From positions 62,001 to 126,000 of the forward strand of contig NZ_FKII01000049.1 in the NCBI RefSeq assembly GCF_900078745.1: a DNA stretch of 64,000 nt, written 5' to 3'. Numbering within the stretch: the first letter of the stretch is position 1; each line of letters starts with the position of its first letter. Shown here one piece after another: positions 1 to 10,139 of the stretch. Below the pieces are notes generated by a model. The model was not told the origin of the DNA. It searched no databases and worked only from the letters and a program-made list of their open reading frames with translations. Origin of the DNA: Candidatus Ichthyocystis sparus. Its GTDB lineage: Bacteria; Pseudomonadota; Gammaproteobacteria; Burkholderiales; 2013Ark19i. Made by a program: the position numbers and the translations under genes.

Positions 1-120
1 CCAACCTACAATTAAAATTAGTCATACTAAAACTAAAACGCTATTCATATTACTATAGTAATAATCTAAAACAAGCAATCAAACACCTTCCGCCTTGCAC
101 TACCGAATAAAAAACTAGTA
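1..120 (-). promoter_or_regulatory. Family A upstream region of a gene lying left of the window
   Basis: The first bases match the segment found immediately upstream of family A start codons further right (the CAACC..AATTAAAATTA..ATACTAAAA stretch and the CTTGCACTACC segment about 80 bases on). A family A member should therefore end just outside the left edge and read leftward. Only the upstream region is visible. Confidence 0.45.
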
Positions 121-266
121 AGCACCTAACAATCTATACGTAGAGCGTAGCAATAAAAATCAAAATTGTGGGATACTTAGTCTGGATCTCTCTGCGGTAA
201 AAGAGAAGGGCCAAATTAACTTCACACCACTAGGGATTATACGTAGATAGGAGACTTTTCTACCAA

Positions 267-659
267 TTATTGGCTAGTTGCCGCATTGGACACATTATTA
301 TAAATAAATTTCTTAGTAATAAGAAGATTTTTCAATCTATCATTACTAATCGCTATTCCCTTTCTTTCCATTAAATCACTCATATAAAAGATATAATATC
401 GTAATATGAAATTTTTTCTACAAGCACTACAAGAATCACTCAATAATTTTATACCAGTAAGCATTAATAAAGAAAAGAATGTTTCAAATGAACAAGTTAA
501 AGACATAGGAAGTAAGGACATAAAATGTTTCTCACTATCCTTGCACCCCTTGATCATAGGAGCTACTATTATCATAGTAGACACTATACTTAACGCGCCA
601 CCAACTAATGTTATTTGACTTACAGACATAATTTCCGATATTCCCTCGGTGAACAACAT
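267..659 (-). CDS. Family C small membrane protein (hypothetical, possibly internally deleted)
   Basis: The 130-residue product is not recognised. It has two hydrophobic stretches, about residues 15-36 (QITLVGGALSIVSTMIIVAP) and 45-75, then a basic C-terminal part. The segment recurs in degraded form at about 1437-1900, 3835-4250, 5065-5520, 8030-8340, 11490-11900 and 13030-13560. This makes it the only open copy of family C here. Most of those copies contain about 130 extra bases between the ATTTTT..ATCA and the GCTATTCC segments that are missing here, so this frame may itself be a deletion product. ATG at 629, preceded by GGAAATT, is an alternative start. The product may be a membrane protein, but it could equally be an accidental survivor of a dead family. 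Confidence 0.38.
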   Translation of the reverse strand: MLFTEGISEIMSVSQITLVGGALSIVSTMIIVAPMIKGCKDSEKHFMSLLPMSLTCSFETFFSLLMLTGIKLLSDSCSACRKNFILRYYIFYMSDLMERKGIAISNDRLKNLLITKKFIYNNVSNAATSQ

Positions 660-919
660 GAATTGCGTAATAAGTTACAAGCAACCTACAATCAAATTTC
701 CAAGAAGTTGCAACTACACAAAGCACACTAAGTACGTACCCAAAGCTACGTTAATTTTAATGCAGCATTATTCTCCTGCCAAAAAATAAACCAATGTCAG
801 CTACCAAATTAAAAATGCTCTCAAACAAGACTAAAATACGCCAACAAACACCACAAATTAGATTAGAGATATATACCTACAATAGATATACACCTCCAAA
901 TTAGCCAACAACCTAAACA

Positions 920-1243
920 TCACAGAGCAGAATATAATAAACAAAGCACTATCAAAACAAATGATACCGCCCAGATAGTCGAAGAACCAGCAACATAAAA
1001 ATCCGGAGAATCATTATCCGAGATAAGGAATCTAATAATCGAAGAAATTGACACTACGGCAATAAATTATATCAGCCAAACTAAAACAAACTCAACTTGT
1101 TGATCTAAAACAACATGATCATCATCTACATCAGTATCACCGGCTACAATAAGATCATTAGGATCAGCACCCAACAAACCATCAAGATCACCCTGAAGCT
1201 CAAAACCACTTCATATACACAAACCAACCCCTAAAATAAATAC
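920..1243 (-). pseudogene. Family A pseudogene: start codon lost, two in-frame stops
   Basis: The whole reading frame can be followed without a frameshift. The expected ATG is GTA at 1241-1243. The Cys codon of LCLC is TGA (reads LCI-stop-SGFE), and a second stop follows VLVWLI at the start of the first hydrophobic helix. The acidic linker (GDLDGLLGADPNDLIVAGD) and the second helix, ending LLYSAL, are well preserved. This points to recent inactivation of a copy like the one at 6211-6582. Confidence 0.7.
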
Positions 1244-1436
1244 AGTACTGCCAACCCTCAATTAAAATTATTATACTAAAAGGTTGTTTATTATTGCCCA
1301 AAAATCAGAAACAGAAATAACGAACCGTAAGAGATACTCATAGAGAAATTTAGTTTATTTTTTTATGATGACTCTAAAACAAAGGTAAGAGTTGTAACTC
1401 CTACACCGCAAGAAGTCTTACATAGATAAGGATATT

Positions 1437-1900
1437 TTTCTACCAATCACTAGTTGTAGATATCGGACCATTATCATACATTTTTAGTTCTAAAATAATA
1501 ACACTTACACATAAAATATGATTGCAATTACTACTTTTATTAAAAGTTTTACAATTTATCACTACTATCTGAAGATTAACTACTCTTCCAACAAACAAAA
1601 AATACCTTAACTAAAAAAATTATAGATACAATAAAAAAATTGCTATTCCCATTCTTTTAATTAAATCTCTCATAGAGCTCTCGTAAAAAAAATATAGTAT
1701 TGCAATATGTAATCTTATCTACAGGCTCTACAATAATCACCCAACAGTTTTGGGCCAAAATAATTAATAATTAATGTTGCAAACGAACAAGACAAGCATA
1801 GAGTATAATAAAATAAGAACACAAAGTATTTGTCATTATCTTGCTCTACTTGACTAACTATTACCTACTCTTATTACACTTACATAATATCTGATATTAT
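1437..1900 (-). pseudogene. Family C remnant
   Basis: The sequence aligns by eye with 255-620: the CTACCAAT..TAG segment, the ATTGCTATTCCC and TTAATTAAATCTCTCAT segments, and the TTACATAATATCTGATATTATTCAG end. No continuous frame remains. It includes about 130 bases absent from the 267-659 copy. The boundaries are approximate. Confidence 0.4.
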
Positions 1901-2019
1901 TCAGATGAATAACTGCTCAAAAAAAAAGAGAAAATGTTGTAATAAATAACTCACAGTAATTATGAGCTTAATTATTCACAACATAATAGTATAAAGTCAT
2001 ATATCATCTCAATAAAAAA

Positions 2020-2253
2020 TATAATTGAGGATTACGGTATTATTCATAGTACTTAAGTCTAAGCTTTGCAGGTATCATGCTCGTATATAACAAGTTTAAC
2101 ATCCATAGAGCAGTTGAAACTAACTATATCTATAAGCATTAAAGGAATAAAACTATACAGAGTAAAATGATCAGGATCGAACAAATCATCAAGATTGACT
2201 ATCTCAGAAAAAAACCTATAACACAAACATGAACCAACACCACAAATAATAAT
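2020..2253 (-). pseudogene. Family B pseudogene: start codon lost, C-terminus broken
   Basis: Read leftward from 2253, the frame gives IIICGVGSCLCYRF, then SEIVNLDDLFDPDHFT, matching the N-terminus of the intact family B gene at 13880-14239 (MIICNVGLC..GDLFDP). The aligned start codon is ATT instead of ATG. The Pro/Asp repeat of the intact copy is missing. Stops appear after the first hydrophobic part (..HDTCKA-stop), and the second helix is lost. Confidence 0.6.
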
Positions 2254-2324
2254 ACTAAGTCACAATCAAGATGCTATTGTCACTAATAATTTGATATACC
2301 TACCACCATACATTAAGCAACAAC

Positions 2325-2792
2325 CTAACTATCCGTAGCAGCAGACAACAAATAAAGCAATATCAAAAGAGATGATATCATCGAAGAAAAAATAAGTAAA
2401 AGGTTAGGAGGATCATCATCAGACACACGAAACCTAACAATCGGAGAATCCGGAGAATCATCAGACATACGAAATCTTACAATCGAAAAAACCCCCACTG
2501 CAACCAAAAATAATGCTATAGAAAATAAAATAACCTCACTTCGCCCATAAACAACAAGATCATCATCAACTGCAGCAAAATCATCACCAACTGCAACCAG
2601 ACCATCATCCACTGCAGCAAAATCATCATCAGCTGCAGCAAAATCATCATCAGCTGCAGCAAAATCATCATCAGCTGCAGCAAAACCATCATCAACGGCA
2701 GCAAGATCATCAGCAATAGCAAAACCATCAAGGTCACCTATATCAGGATCAAAACCACCACATAAACACAAACCAGCACCCAAAATAAGCAT
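2325..2792 (-). CDS. Family A small two-helix membrane protein, Asp/Ala repeat variant
   Basis: The product has 155 residues and is a lineage-specific family not recognised from elsewhere. Residues 1-14 (MLILGAGLCLCGGF) form the conserved Cys-containing N-terminus. Residues 28-78 are an acidic repeat based on the heptad-length unit DDFAAAD, seen in DNA as 21-base repeats at 2560-2700. Hydrophobic helices lie at about 86-106 and 131-150, separated by a short charged loop that contains a duplicated IVRFR-(M/V)-SDD. A pair of closely spaced hydrophobic segments is the layout of chlamydial-type inclusion membrane proteins, so a host-vacuole or envelope location is a fair inference but unproven. 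The ATG is fixed by alignment with the other copies. A TATAAT box lies about 27 bases upstream. Confidence 0.72.
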   Translation of the reverse strand: MLILGAGLCLCGGFDPDIGDLDGFAIADDLAAVDDGFAAADDDFAAADDDFAAADDDFAAVDDGLVAVGDDFAAVDDDLVVYGRSEVILFSIALFLVAVGVFSIVRFRMSDDSPDSPIVRFRVSDDDPPNLLLIFSSMISSLLILLYLLSAATDS

Positions 2793-2818
2793 ATTACCAT
2801 CAACTCATAACTAAAGTC

Positions 2819-2824
2819 ATTATA
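2819..2824 (-). promoter_or_regulatory. -10 box upstream of family A gene (TATAAT)
   Basis: On the minus strand the sequence reads TTTTAGTATAATGACTTTAG, with a perfect TATAAT preceded by TAG. The same position carries CATAAT upstream of the gene at 7371-7772, TACAAT upstream of 12759, and GATAAT upstream of 14239. This suggests a shared short-leader promoter. No convincing -35 box is seen. Confidence 0.5.
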
Positions 2825-2974
2825 CTAAAACGCTATTTATATTTACTGTTACCACAATCATAATAGAAAACAAGCAACCAAAAAACTCCATATTACACTA
2901 CTAAGAACAGCGCCCAACATCCCACACATAACAAAGATCACAATAGAAGTAACAACAAACTCAACTTAAAGTTA

Positions 2975-3093
2975 CAATATCAATATTAGTAGTACTTAAA
3001 TTTCGTCAAATCACCAAGACTGACTATTTCAAACATAAGATCCACCACGCAGGCTCTACTACATAGGCATAAATTAACGCCACAAATAAAACT
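2975..3093 (-). pseudogene. Family B N-terminal fragment
   Basis: Read leftward, the sequence contains VALIYAYVVEPAWWILCLK-like and GDL codons in mixed frames. These match the family B start region (CGTT..GCC..GAGCC..GGTGATTTG). The expected ATG is replaced by AGT, and the linker and helices are missing. It is fused directly to the ACTACTAATATTGATATT segment that normally encodes the family B C-terminus. Confidence 0.4.
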
Positions 3094-3278
3094 AAAACAA
3101 TGATCATAAATATGTACTTATTTAACTCAACAAAAACAATTAAGCCCCAACTTAACCAGTCTTATTTTTAGAGTTTAGTTAAACTATCTACAAAAAAACA
3201 AGTCAAATTACAAACAAGAGCATATCAATAAATGCTATAAATTAAACATATCCCTGTAATCAATAATCAATCCAAACA

Positions 3279-3570
3279 TCACATAGTAGTAGGCAACAAA
3301 TAGAACACGATCAAAAAAGAAGACATCTACGCAATCACCACAGATGCCATAGAGTAAAAATCAGTAAGTTCATTTAAGATGATGAATTCAACACATGAAG
3401 AAAACCCTAATATAGCCAAAAGTAACGAAAGCGAAAGTATAATAGAATTACCGAGACCTATAAAAGCAACAGCAGGAACAGTAGTAGCGGCGGCAACAAG
3501 AGCAAGTATCATCTCACAAATCACCAGGCCCACCTACACATAGATACATACCAGAAACCAAAATAAACGT
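3279..3570 (-). pseudogene. Family A pseudogene: ACG in place of ATG, early stop
   Basis: From the aligned start (ACG at 3570) the frame reads TFILVSGMYLCVGGPGDL and then a stop. A shifted frame beginning at 3533 keeps the two hydrophobic helices (IILSLSLLLAILGF and, after a further stop, a FLIVFYLLP-like end). The acidic linker has been replaced by an Ala/Val-rich one. The frame at 3327-3533 is a by-product of this decayed gene. Confidence 0.6.
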
Positions 3571-3834
3571 ATTATAAATCAACTCTCAACTAAAATTAGT
3601 TTAACATCATTTATTGTCGATACAGTAACAATATAAATAGAAAGAAAATAATCAATCAAACAACTACCCCTTGCACTACCCAAAAAAATCAACAAGCACC
3701 CAACACCACACCTACAGAGATACAATTGTAATTGCAAAACACTTAGTCTCATATATTTTCATGACAAAAGAATGGCTCTAAGTAATAATAAAAACCAGTG
3801 GGCATTGTATGTAGGTAGGAAATTTTCTACCAAT

Positions 3835-4250
3835 TATTAAGTTACTACATTGTATGCATTATTATACAATATTTATCGATAAAAATATCACTTGATGTAT
3901 TAAATATGTTGAAAGTTACTGCTTTTACTAAAATTTTCCTAATTTATCACTATTATTTAAATAATTAAATTCTCTTTGCACCAAACAAAAAAACACCTCC
4001 ATAAAAACAAAAATACCACGCACAGCAAAGAAATTGTTGTTCCTATTATTTTAATTAAACCTTACATACAACCTTCCATATAAAAAATATAGTATTATCA
4101 TAGTATGTAGTTTTCTCTAAAAGCTCTACAATAATCACTATGATAAAACTAGAGTATTTAATGCCAAAAACATTAATGACAAATGTTACAAACCAATAAA
4201 TTAACCGTATATAGGTTAATAACATAGTCAGCTATAGTTTAATTATTGCC
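3835..4250 (-). pseudogene. Family C remnant
   Basis: The recognisable segments are in the usual order: TTTTCTACCAATTATTA, ATTTTCCTAATTTATCACTA, TTGTTGTTCCTATTATTTTAATTAAA, ATATAGTATTATCATAGTATGTAGTTTTCTC and GTTACAAACCAATAAATTAA. No frame is open. The boundaries are approximate. Confidence 0.35.
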
Positions 4251-4502
4251 ATAATCTGCTTGCAATTAGATTTATTAATCTTTCACTACACAAGTTGGAT
4301 ATCAATCAGCACAATTACAAAACTATCGTATAGCAAAACAGATATATCTAACACTCATCTAAAGTTATATTTAATCTAGATGCAATATTATTTTTCTTAC
4401 GAAAAGAACACGATCAGCTCTAGCAACTGGAAAGCACGCATGACAGAGCCAAAACAACAGCACACCAATCAGTATTACAAATTAGATATGCCCCCATAAT
4501 TA

Positions 4503-4786
4503 GATAAGACTATAACTAAATAACAAATAAGGAAATCAATATCAAAAAAGACAACACACCCGCTACAAACGAATAAATACCAAGATAAAAATCAGAATAA
4601 TCATCCGACACAAATAACATAATATTCTAATAAATTGCTACAGCAGACAAAAATAATGCCAGAAAAATTAAAAATCTCTCTTCACTCAGGAACAGGCTGG
4701 TGTAATTTTAAACCTTAAGATCATCTGTGTGTAAGGATCAGCTCTAAAGCCGCCGCACAGATACGAACCAGCACCTAAATAAAGAT
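4503..4786 (-). pseudogene. Family A pseudogene: ATC in place of ATG, one-base deletion
   Basis: The aligned start is ATC at 4784-4786. A missing T in the ATTTTAGG segment shifts the frame; after correction it reads GAGSYLCGGFRAD, the family A signature. The linker is mostly lost. Segments corresponding to the first hydrophobic helix can still be seen near 4630-4690. Confidence 0.5.
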
Positions 4787-5064
4787 ACTATTAACAGTAC
4801 AAAATTAAAACCTACTACCTACCATCATAGTACTACGCTAAAATGTAATAGTTATTATAGTAGTATAAAACAAGCAATCAAATAACTCCTTATTGCTCTA
4901 CCGAATAAAAAAACCATAAGCAACAAATATCTCACCCTCAACAATAAAACCAGAATCGCAAAGCGCCTAAGTTTAGCTTATTTTACGATAAAAGAAGAAC
5001 TGAATTGTAATTTCATACCGCTAACGATTCTAGGCAAGCATAGCACATAGCAAATGTAGGAGAC

Positions 5065-5520
5065 CTGTATACCAATTAACAGCTAATGTATCGGTTAACC
5101 ATTATTTTAGTGGTAAAAAAATAAGCATTAATACATAAAATATGTTGCAATTACTGCTTTTATTAAAATCTTTTACAAGCTATCACTGCTATTTGAATAT
5201 TCACTATCACTTACAACAAACAGGAAATGATTTACATAAAAACAAAGATCACAGATACAGTAAAAAATCATTATTTTTTACTAAATTTCTCATAACTCTC
5301 ATATAAAAATATAATATCGCAATATGTAATTTTATCTACAAGATATGCGACAATAACACAGATATTTTATGACAAAAGCATTGATAAATAATGTTTCAAA
5401 TAAACAAATTAAATCCATAGATAGTAAGAACACAAAATGTTTGGTTTGTCATTATTTTGACTTGATTAACTAGAATCTACTATTAGTATGCTAGACACTA
5501 CACTTATATTTTGTCAAACA
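5065..5520 (-). pseudogene. Family C remnant
   Basis: The sequence aligns with the other family C copies (TATACCAATTAACAGCTAATG; ATATAATATCGCAATATGTAATTTTATCTAC; GTTTCAAATAAACAAATTAAATCCATAGATAGTAAG; CTAGACACTACACTTATA). It includes the segment of about 130 bases missing at 267-659. No frame is open. Confidence 0.4.
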
Positions 5521-5589
5521 TAGGTAAATAGGACAATAAATCTTTGCATTTAAAGAGCAAATATTAAACAATAACTAGAGAGTTTTTTT

Positions 5590-5990
5590 ATTTACAGAAT
5601 GATATTTTTAAAATTAACCCTGGTGCCACCAACTCCACTGAAAACACAAAAACAACGCACCTTGCGCAATTAAAGTATGTACTGAGCCCATCGTTGTTAA
5701 TTAAGCTTTAAAATACACATAGATAGTAAAATTCTCTTATGAGAAGAATCCTGTTACCATATAAATATAACGCCCAAGATAAAAACCTTACTCACTTCCC
5801 ATTTTTTGTTCATCCATTAGGAATGCTCATATCCCAAATGTACTTGCCAAGTTTATTTTTATTCTTATGTTATGCTGACCACACCAACCATCATTATAAC
5901 CGATTTCCAATTATATTTATTAAGCACACAAACAGAATACCAATTAGCATAATTACAAAATTATCACAGCTACAGCTCAAAACGATCGCA
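5590..5990. repeat. Repeat D, copy 1
   Basis: This segment recurs near 10140-10400 and 12040-12245, with a shorter trace at about 4250-4330 and 8620-8700. The shared stretches are CGCC/CACC-ACC..GTAAAAACAACGCA, CTCAACTAAAA-TTGTACT and the TTTTTATTCTTATGTTAT region. It is probably another decayed gene of the array, but I could not recover a reading frame on either strand. The small plus-strand frame at 5739-5993 is not conserved between copies. Confidence 0.35.
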
Positions 5991-6210
5991 TAACACATTG
6001 ACATGATCTATAGTCAAATCTCTTAATAATTGACAACAAAGTCATAAGCACGAAATACACTAGGTACAAATACAAGGCTACATTAATTTAAGCTCAGGAC
6101 TACTTGCTTACAAAAATGTAACCACAATTAGCTACCAATTAGCAAATACGTACAACAAAGCAAAAAATTAAATATAAAATAATCACTACAATTAGCCAAC
6201 AATATAACTA

Positions 6211-6582
6211 TCACAGATCAGAATACAATAAACAAATAGACACCAAAACATATGATGCCGCCCCGACAATCGAAGAAATCGAAAGATAAAAATACGGAGG
6301 ATCAGCCAAAATAAGTAATCCAACAATAGAAGAAACTGATACTGCGGCCATAAATAATGCTAGAGAAAATAAAATAATCTTACTTAGATCAATAGGAGCA
6401 GCAAGATCATCAATATCAAGAGGGGCATCAAGATCGGCAATATTAAGAGGAGCAGCAAGATCGTCAATATCAAGAGGATCAACAAGATCATCAGGTTCGT
6501 CAACATCCAACAAATCACCAAGATTGCCTACACCAAGCTCGAATCCACCAGATAGACATAAATCAGACCCCAAAATAAACAT
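6211..6582 (-). CDS. Family A small two-helix membrane protein, Asp-Ile-Asp repeat variant
   Basis: The product has 123 residues from ATG at 6582. That start is chosen because it aligns with the family start (MFILGSDLCLSGGF); a TTG at 6600 is also in frame. The second Cys of the LCLC motif is Ser here. Residues 24-66 are an acidic linker with a ten-residue repeat of the type APLDIDDLAA, visible in DNA as 30-base repeats at 6400-6490. Hydrophobic helices lie at about 69-92 and 101-120, and the product ends LLYSDL. The function is unknown; a membrane or vacuolar location is inferred from the paired helices. Its closest relatives in the window are the pseudogenes at 920-1243 and 8936-9180. Confidence 0.7.
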   Translation of the reverse strand: MFILGSDLCLSGGFELGVGNLGDLLDVDEPDDLVDPLDIDDLAAPLNIADLDAPLDIDDLAAPIDLSKIILFSLALFMAAVSVSSIVGLLILADPPYFYLSISSIVGAASYVLVSICLLYSDL

Positions 6583-6939
6583 GTTATCACCAATCAACAA
6601 CTAAATTATTAACTAATAATGTTATTATTATAGTCACAACCATCGTACTACCAATAAAAAAACATCACATCTGAAACAATAACATCAAAACAGCAACAGT
6701 AATAAAACCAGCACTGGAAGTGCACTTAGCTTGATTCTTTTATAACAATAACAAAAAAATGTCGGAGTAATTTCACATCTCTAAGAATTGTACATAGACA
6801 CAGGATACTTTCCTACCAATCATTGCTTGCTGTATTGGTCAACTATTATTAGTTTAATGAATAACATACTCAGTGCTCATAAAAAAGTTATAGTAAACAT
6901 TACAAGAAATAACCCACGGCAACCATGATCGCAGTTATT

Positions 6940-7060
6940 CGTAACAAATACTGTCACTACTATCTTAATAGAAGTAACAATAAACCTGATTAAAAATCTC
7001 AGTATTCGTAGTAGTTAAATCTGGGTTTTATAGATCATATTTATATGTAACAAAACTCTT
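6940..7060 (-). pseudogene. Family B C-terminal fragment
   Basis: The CAGTATTCGTAGTAGTTAAATCTGGGTTTTATAGATCATATTTATA segment corresponds to the YEYGPHSPDL region of the intact family B protein and is repeated at about 9590-9660. There is no N-terminal half nearby. Around it, 6601-7370 holds the family A upstream region (6583-6720), a conserved TTTCCTACCAATCATTG block and A+T-rich sequence without a gene. Confidence 0.3.
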
Positions 7061-7370
7061 ATACAGAACAGATTATAGGCAGGTAGTGTTAGTTTTTTAT
7101 TATTATAACCATCTATTATAAAATATTTATCTAAACATGGGCAAACACTTTACACTTAAATAGTAAGTATGGTAAGCAGCAACACTAAAAAGTATATTTG
7201 CAGAATAATTATTTAGAAATTAATTTCATCACCGTAGCGAAAACAATTAACTTTACGCAAAAAATCCCCACAGAGACTTATTTGTAATTAACTCATAAAT
7301 TGAATACAAAATCAGCTCAACTAAAACCATCATAGAGAACAAAATAACTGCAGGGCGCGTTGGGAACGAT

Positions 7371-7772
7371 TTACAGGACATGATATAACAAATAAACCAA
7401 CATACAAGCAGACAACGCCAACTCGAAAAGAGCAGAATTCAGAAGATGCTCATCCCAATAAGAATTTGACATATATAACAAAGAAAACGAAGAAATTGCA
7501 GCTGAAACCAACAACACTGACAGAGAAAACAAAATAAACCCATATCGACGCAGCCCAAAAGGATTACCAGCTATAACAGGATTATCAGCCACAACAGGAT
7601 CATCATCAGGGAAAACAAGATCATCATCATCAGGGAAAACAAGATCATCATCATCATCAGGGAAAACAAAATCATTAGGATCACCAACTTCCAACAAAGC
7701 AGCAAGATCACCTACATCAGGTACAGGCTCAAAACCACCACACAGACACAAAGCAGCACACAAAGTAAACAT
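7371..7772 (-). CDS. Family A small two-helix membrane protein, FPDDDD repeat variant
   Basis: The product has 133 residues. Its N-terminus MFTLCAALCLCGGFEP has three Cys. Residues 35-58 contain three copies of (D)DLVFPDDD, encoded by an imperfect 24-27 base DNA repeat at 7605-7675. Hydrophobic helices lie at about 78-100 and 112-131, separated by SNSYWDEHLLN. A CATAAT -10-like box lies about 27 bases upstream. The gene is clearly homologous to 2325-2792 and 6211-6582 at both ends, whereas the linker repeat is different. The linker therefore seems to evolve by repeat expansion while the ends are conserved. The function is unknown. Confidence 0.72.
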   Translation of the reverse strand: MFTLCAALCLCGGFEPVPDVGDLAALLEVGDPNDFVFPDDDDDLVFPDDDDLVFPDDDPVVADNPVIAGNPFGLRRYGFILFSLSVLLVSAAISSFSLLYMSNSYWDEHLLNSALFELALSACMLVYLLYHVL

Positions 7773-8029
7773 ACTACCACCAACCCATAACTAAAATTAT
7801 TATGCTGAACATGTTATTTATTACTATTGCAGTCACAATCTAAAATAAGAAATCAAACAGCCAACCCTTGCACTACCAAGAAGAAAATCAATAATCCACA
7901 ACCTAGATACAACAATAAAACTATGGTTGCGAGGTCTTAGTCCGCTCTTTTTATAGCACTCACAACCACACCGCAGTGTACAATGTAAATGTTGAGTTAG
8001 ATATAGTATGTGAATTATATACCTCTTTA

Positions 8030-8340
8030 TTAACTACTAATTACTGTGAATAATTTACCACTACCTAATATAAAAAAACGTATTATCGTAATATTTAATT
8101 TCTCTACAATACCTACAAAAATTACTCATCAATCCTATATTACAAGCATTAATTAAAGAAGAACGTTTCAAACTAACAAGCTAAACTTATAGAGAGTAAA
8201 AACACAAAATACTTGTCACTATCTTGCAGCACTTTACTAACTGGAATCTACTCCTAGTGTACCGGGCAAACTCAATACACTACCTACCAATCCTATTGTA
8301 ATTACAAACAATATCAACTGAATAAAACGTTGGGAGCAAT
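8030..8340 (-). pseudogene. Family C remnant
   Basis: It shows AACGTATTATCGTAATATTTAATTTCTCTACAATACCTAC, CGTTTCAAACTAACAAGCTAAA and TGTACCGGGCAAACTCAATACACTACCTACCAATCCTATTGTAATTAC-like stretches in family C order. Much of the right half is deleted. No frame is open. Confidence 0.3.
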
Positions 8341-8499
8341 ATGCAGCCAAATTTACAAAGAGTTGCAACTACAAAATACAGCATGCACCCAGAGCTGTGT
8401 TAATTTTTAAACGAGACCAGTTATCAACTGGGAAATATGCACAACAAAAATACCCCCCACCAATGCCACAAAAATTACATATATCCCTATAATCAAGCA

Positions 8500-8640
8500 G
8501 CAACCTAACTATCACAGATCAAAACATAACAAAAAGCAAAGAGGCATCAAAATAAGTCATGCCTCGATAATAGAAGAACCAGCAAGATAAGAATCGGTAG
8601 AGTTATTATCTAATATCACACAAATACGATACCAATTAGT
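8500..8640 (-). pseudogene. Family A C-terminal fragment
   Basis: The AACCTAACTATCACAGATC start and the following segment match the C-terminal end of family A genes (the LLYSDL end and second helix). The match stops abruptly near 8635 where repeat D sequence begins, as expected for a recombination junction. The rest of 8340-8935 is A+T-rich with array fragments only. Confidence 0.35.
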
Positions 8641-8935
8641 GCAATTGCAAAATTATCACGACGCAAAATAGTAGCATAACTCGTTGGTAGTGATATATAG
8701 TCAAATTTACAAAAAATCTCTAATAGATACCCATAACCACACAAGGTAAACTAGGCACACATCTAAATCTATGTTAATTTCAACGCAGGACTATTTGATT
8801 ACAAAAAATGTAAATACGATCAGCTGCCTATTGGCAAATACGTACAACAAGGCAGAAACAAGATCCCACCAAACCAATACTACAAATTAAATATAAAATA
8901 TATCACTACAACTAGCTAACAATATACGTATCACG

Positions 8936-9180
8936 GAGTAGAGTACAATAAGGTATAAAAAAAATGATGCCGCCTCGATAACCTAAAAAATCGCAGGATA
9001 AAAATCCAGATGATCACCCAACACAAGTAATCTAACAATCGAAGAAGTTGCTGCTACAACTATAAATAATGATATCAAAAATAAAATAATATCACTTCTA
9101 TCAAAAAGAGCAAAATTATCAGGATCGGCAATATCAAGAGTAGCAAGAAACATCGGCAGGTTCATCGACATCCTAAACAT
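8936..9180 (-). pseudogene. Family A pseudogene: N-terminal deletion, stop before second helix
   Basis: The ATG at 9180 aligns with the family start, but an in-frame deletion has removed the Cys motif and most of the linker (reads MFRMSMNLPMFLATLDIADP). The first helix (IILFLISLFIVVAATSSIV) is intact. A TAG then interrupts the protein at the point where the gene at 6211-6582 reads ISSIV. After the stop the frame continues with family sequence (VIEAASFFLYLIVLYS). The open part, 8983-9180, could still give a one-helix peptide. Confidence 0.55.
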
Positions 9181-9574
9181 ACTATCATCAACCAATCAAC
9201 GATTAAATTATTAACTAAAACGCTATTATTATAGTCACAACCGTTGTACCACCCTCAAAAACAAATACCACATCTAAAACAGCAATAACACAATAGCAAA
9301 AAAACCAGTACTAGAAGTACATTTAGCTTGATTCTTTTATAACAAAACAAAGTCCAGGGGTGCAATTTCACATCTAATAAGAATTACACATAGACACAAG
9401 GTACTTTTATACTAATCATTAGTTACTGTATTGGTCAACTATTACTAGTTTAATGAACAACATGCTCAGTGCTCAAAAAAAAGTTATAGCAAACGTTATA
9501 AAGAGATAGCCCACTACAACTATGTAGATAGCTAACGGTAACACACTATCATTACTATCTTAATGAAAGTAATA

Positions 9575-9832
9575 ATAAACTTAATTGAAAATCGCAGTAT
9601 TCATGGTATTTAAACCTGGTTTTTGTAGACCATATTTATATGTAACAAAACTCGTACTCGTATATAAAACAAATTTAACAGCCATATCAATTGACATTAT
9701 ATCTATAAATATTAAAAAAAAGAAAAAATTTCTAAAAATTACATTATTAGAAAGCAAAAGATCAGGAACGCCACAATAAAATCATCAAGATTAACTACCG
9801 CATATATTTAAAAAAACTCTGCAAATAACCAT
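9575..9832 (-). pseudogene. Family B pseudogene
   Basis: The ATG at 9832 is retained, and the upstream TCACAATTAAAA matches the intact family B gene. The frame reads MVICRVFLNICGS and stops. GATGATTTTATTGTGGCG remains from the GDLFDP region. The segment near 9600-9660 still matches the YEYGPHSPDL coding region. The plus-strand frame at 9585-9779 is antisense noise. Confidence 0.45.
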
Positions 9833-10139
9833 ATTAGCTCACAATTAAAACACGAAACATTAACATTATCGGTATGACACACGACCAATAAAAGTAAATA
9901 AAAAAAATCACTCTCTCATTAATTAATAAAGTAAAACAATAATCATAAATATGTATCTATTTAAAGTGACAAAAGAAACCAAGTTGCAACTTACCTGGTT
10001 TTTTTAGAGCAAGAAATCTGCAAAAACGAATCAGATTATAACATTACATTACAAAATATTTTGTTGGATATATACAGATAGCACAATAAACGCTTGCATT
10101 TAATTAGTAAAATAAGTATGCACTAACTAGTATTAGATA
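9833..10139. other. Gene-free spacer
   Basis: This A+T-rich stretch lies between a family B pseudogene and a repeat D copy. Part of it (AATAAAGTAAAACAATAATCATAAATATGTATCTATTTAA) also occurs near 3090-3125. I see no gene. Confidence 0.4.

Noticed and set aside
5739-5993. Plus-strand 84-codon frame in the array
   Set aside because: It lies in repeat D; the other copies do not keep the frame, and there is no ribosome-binding site.
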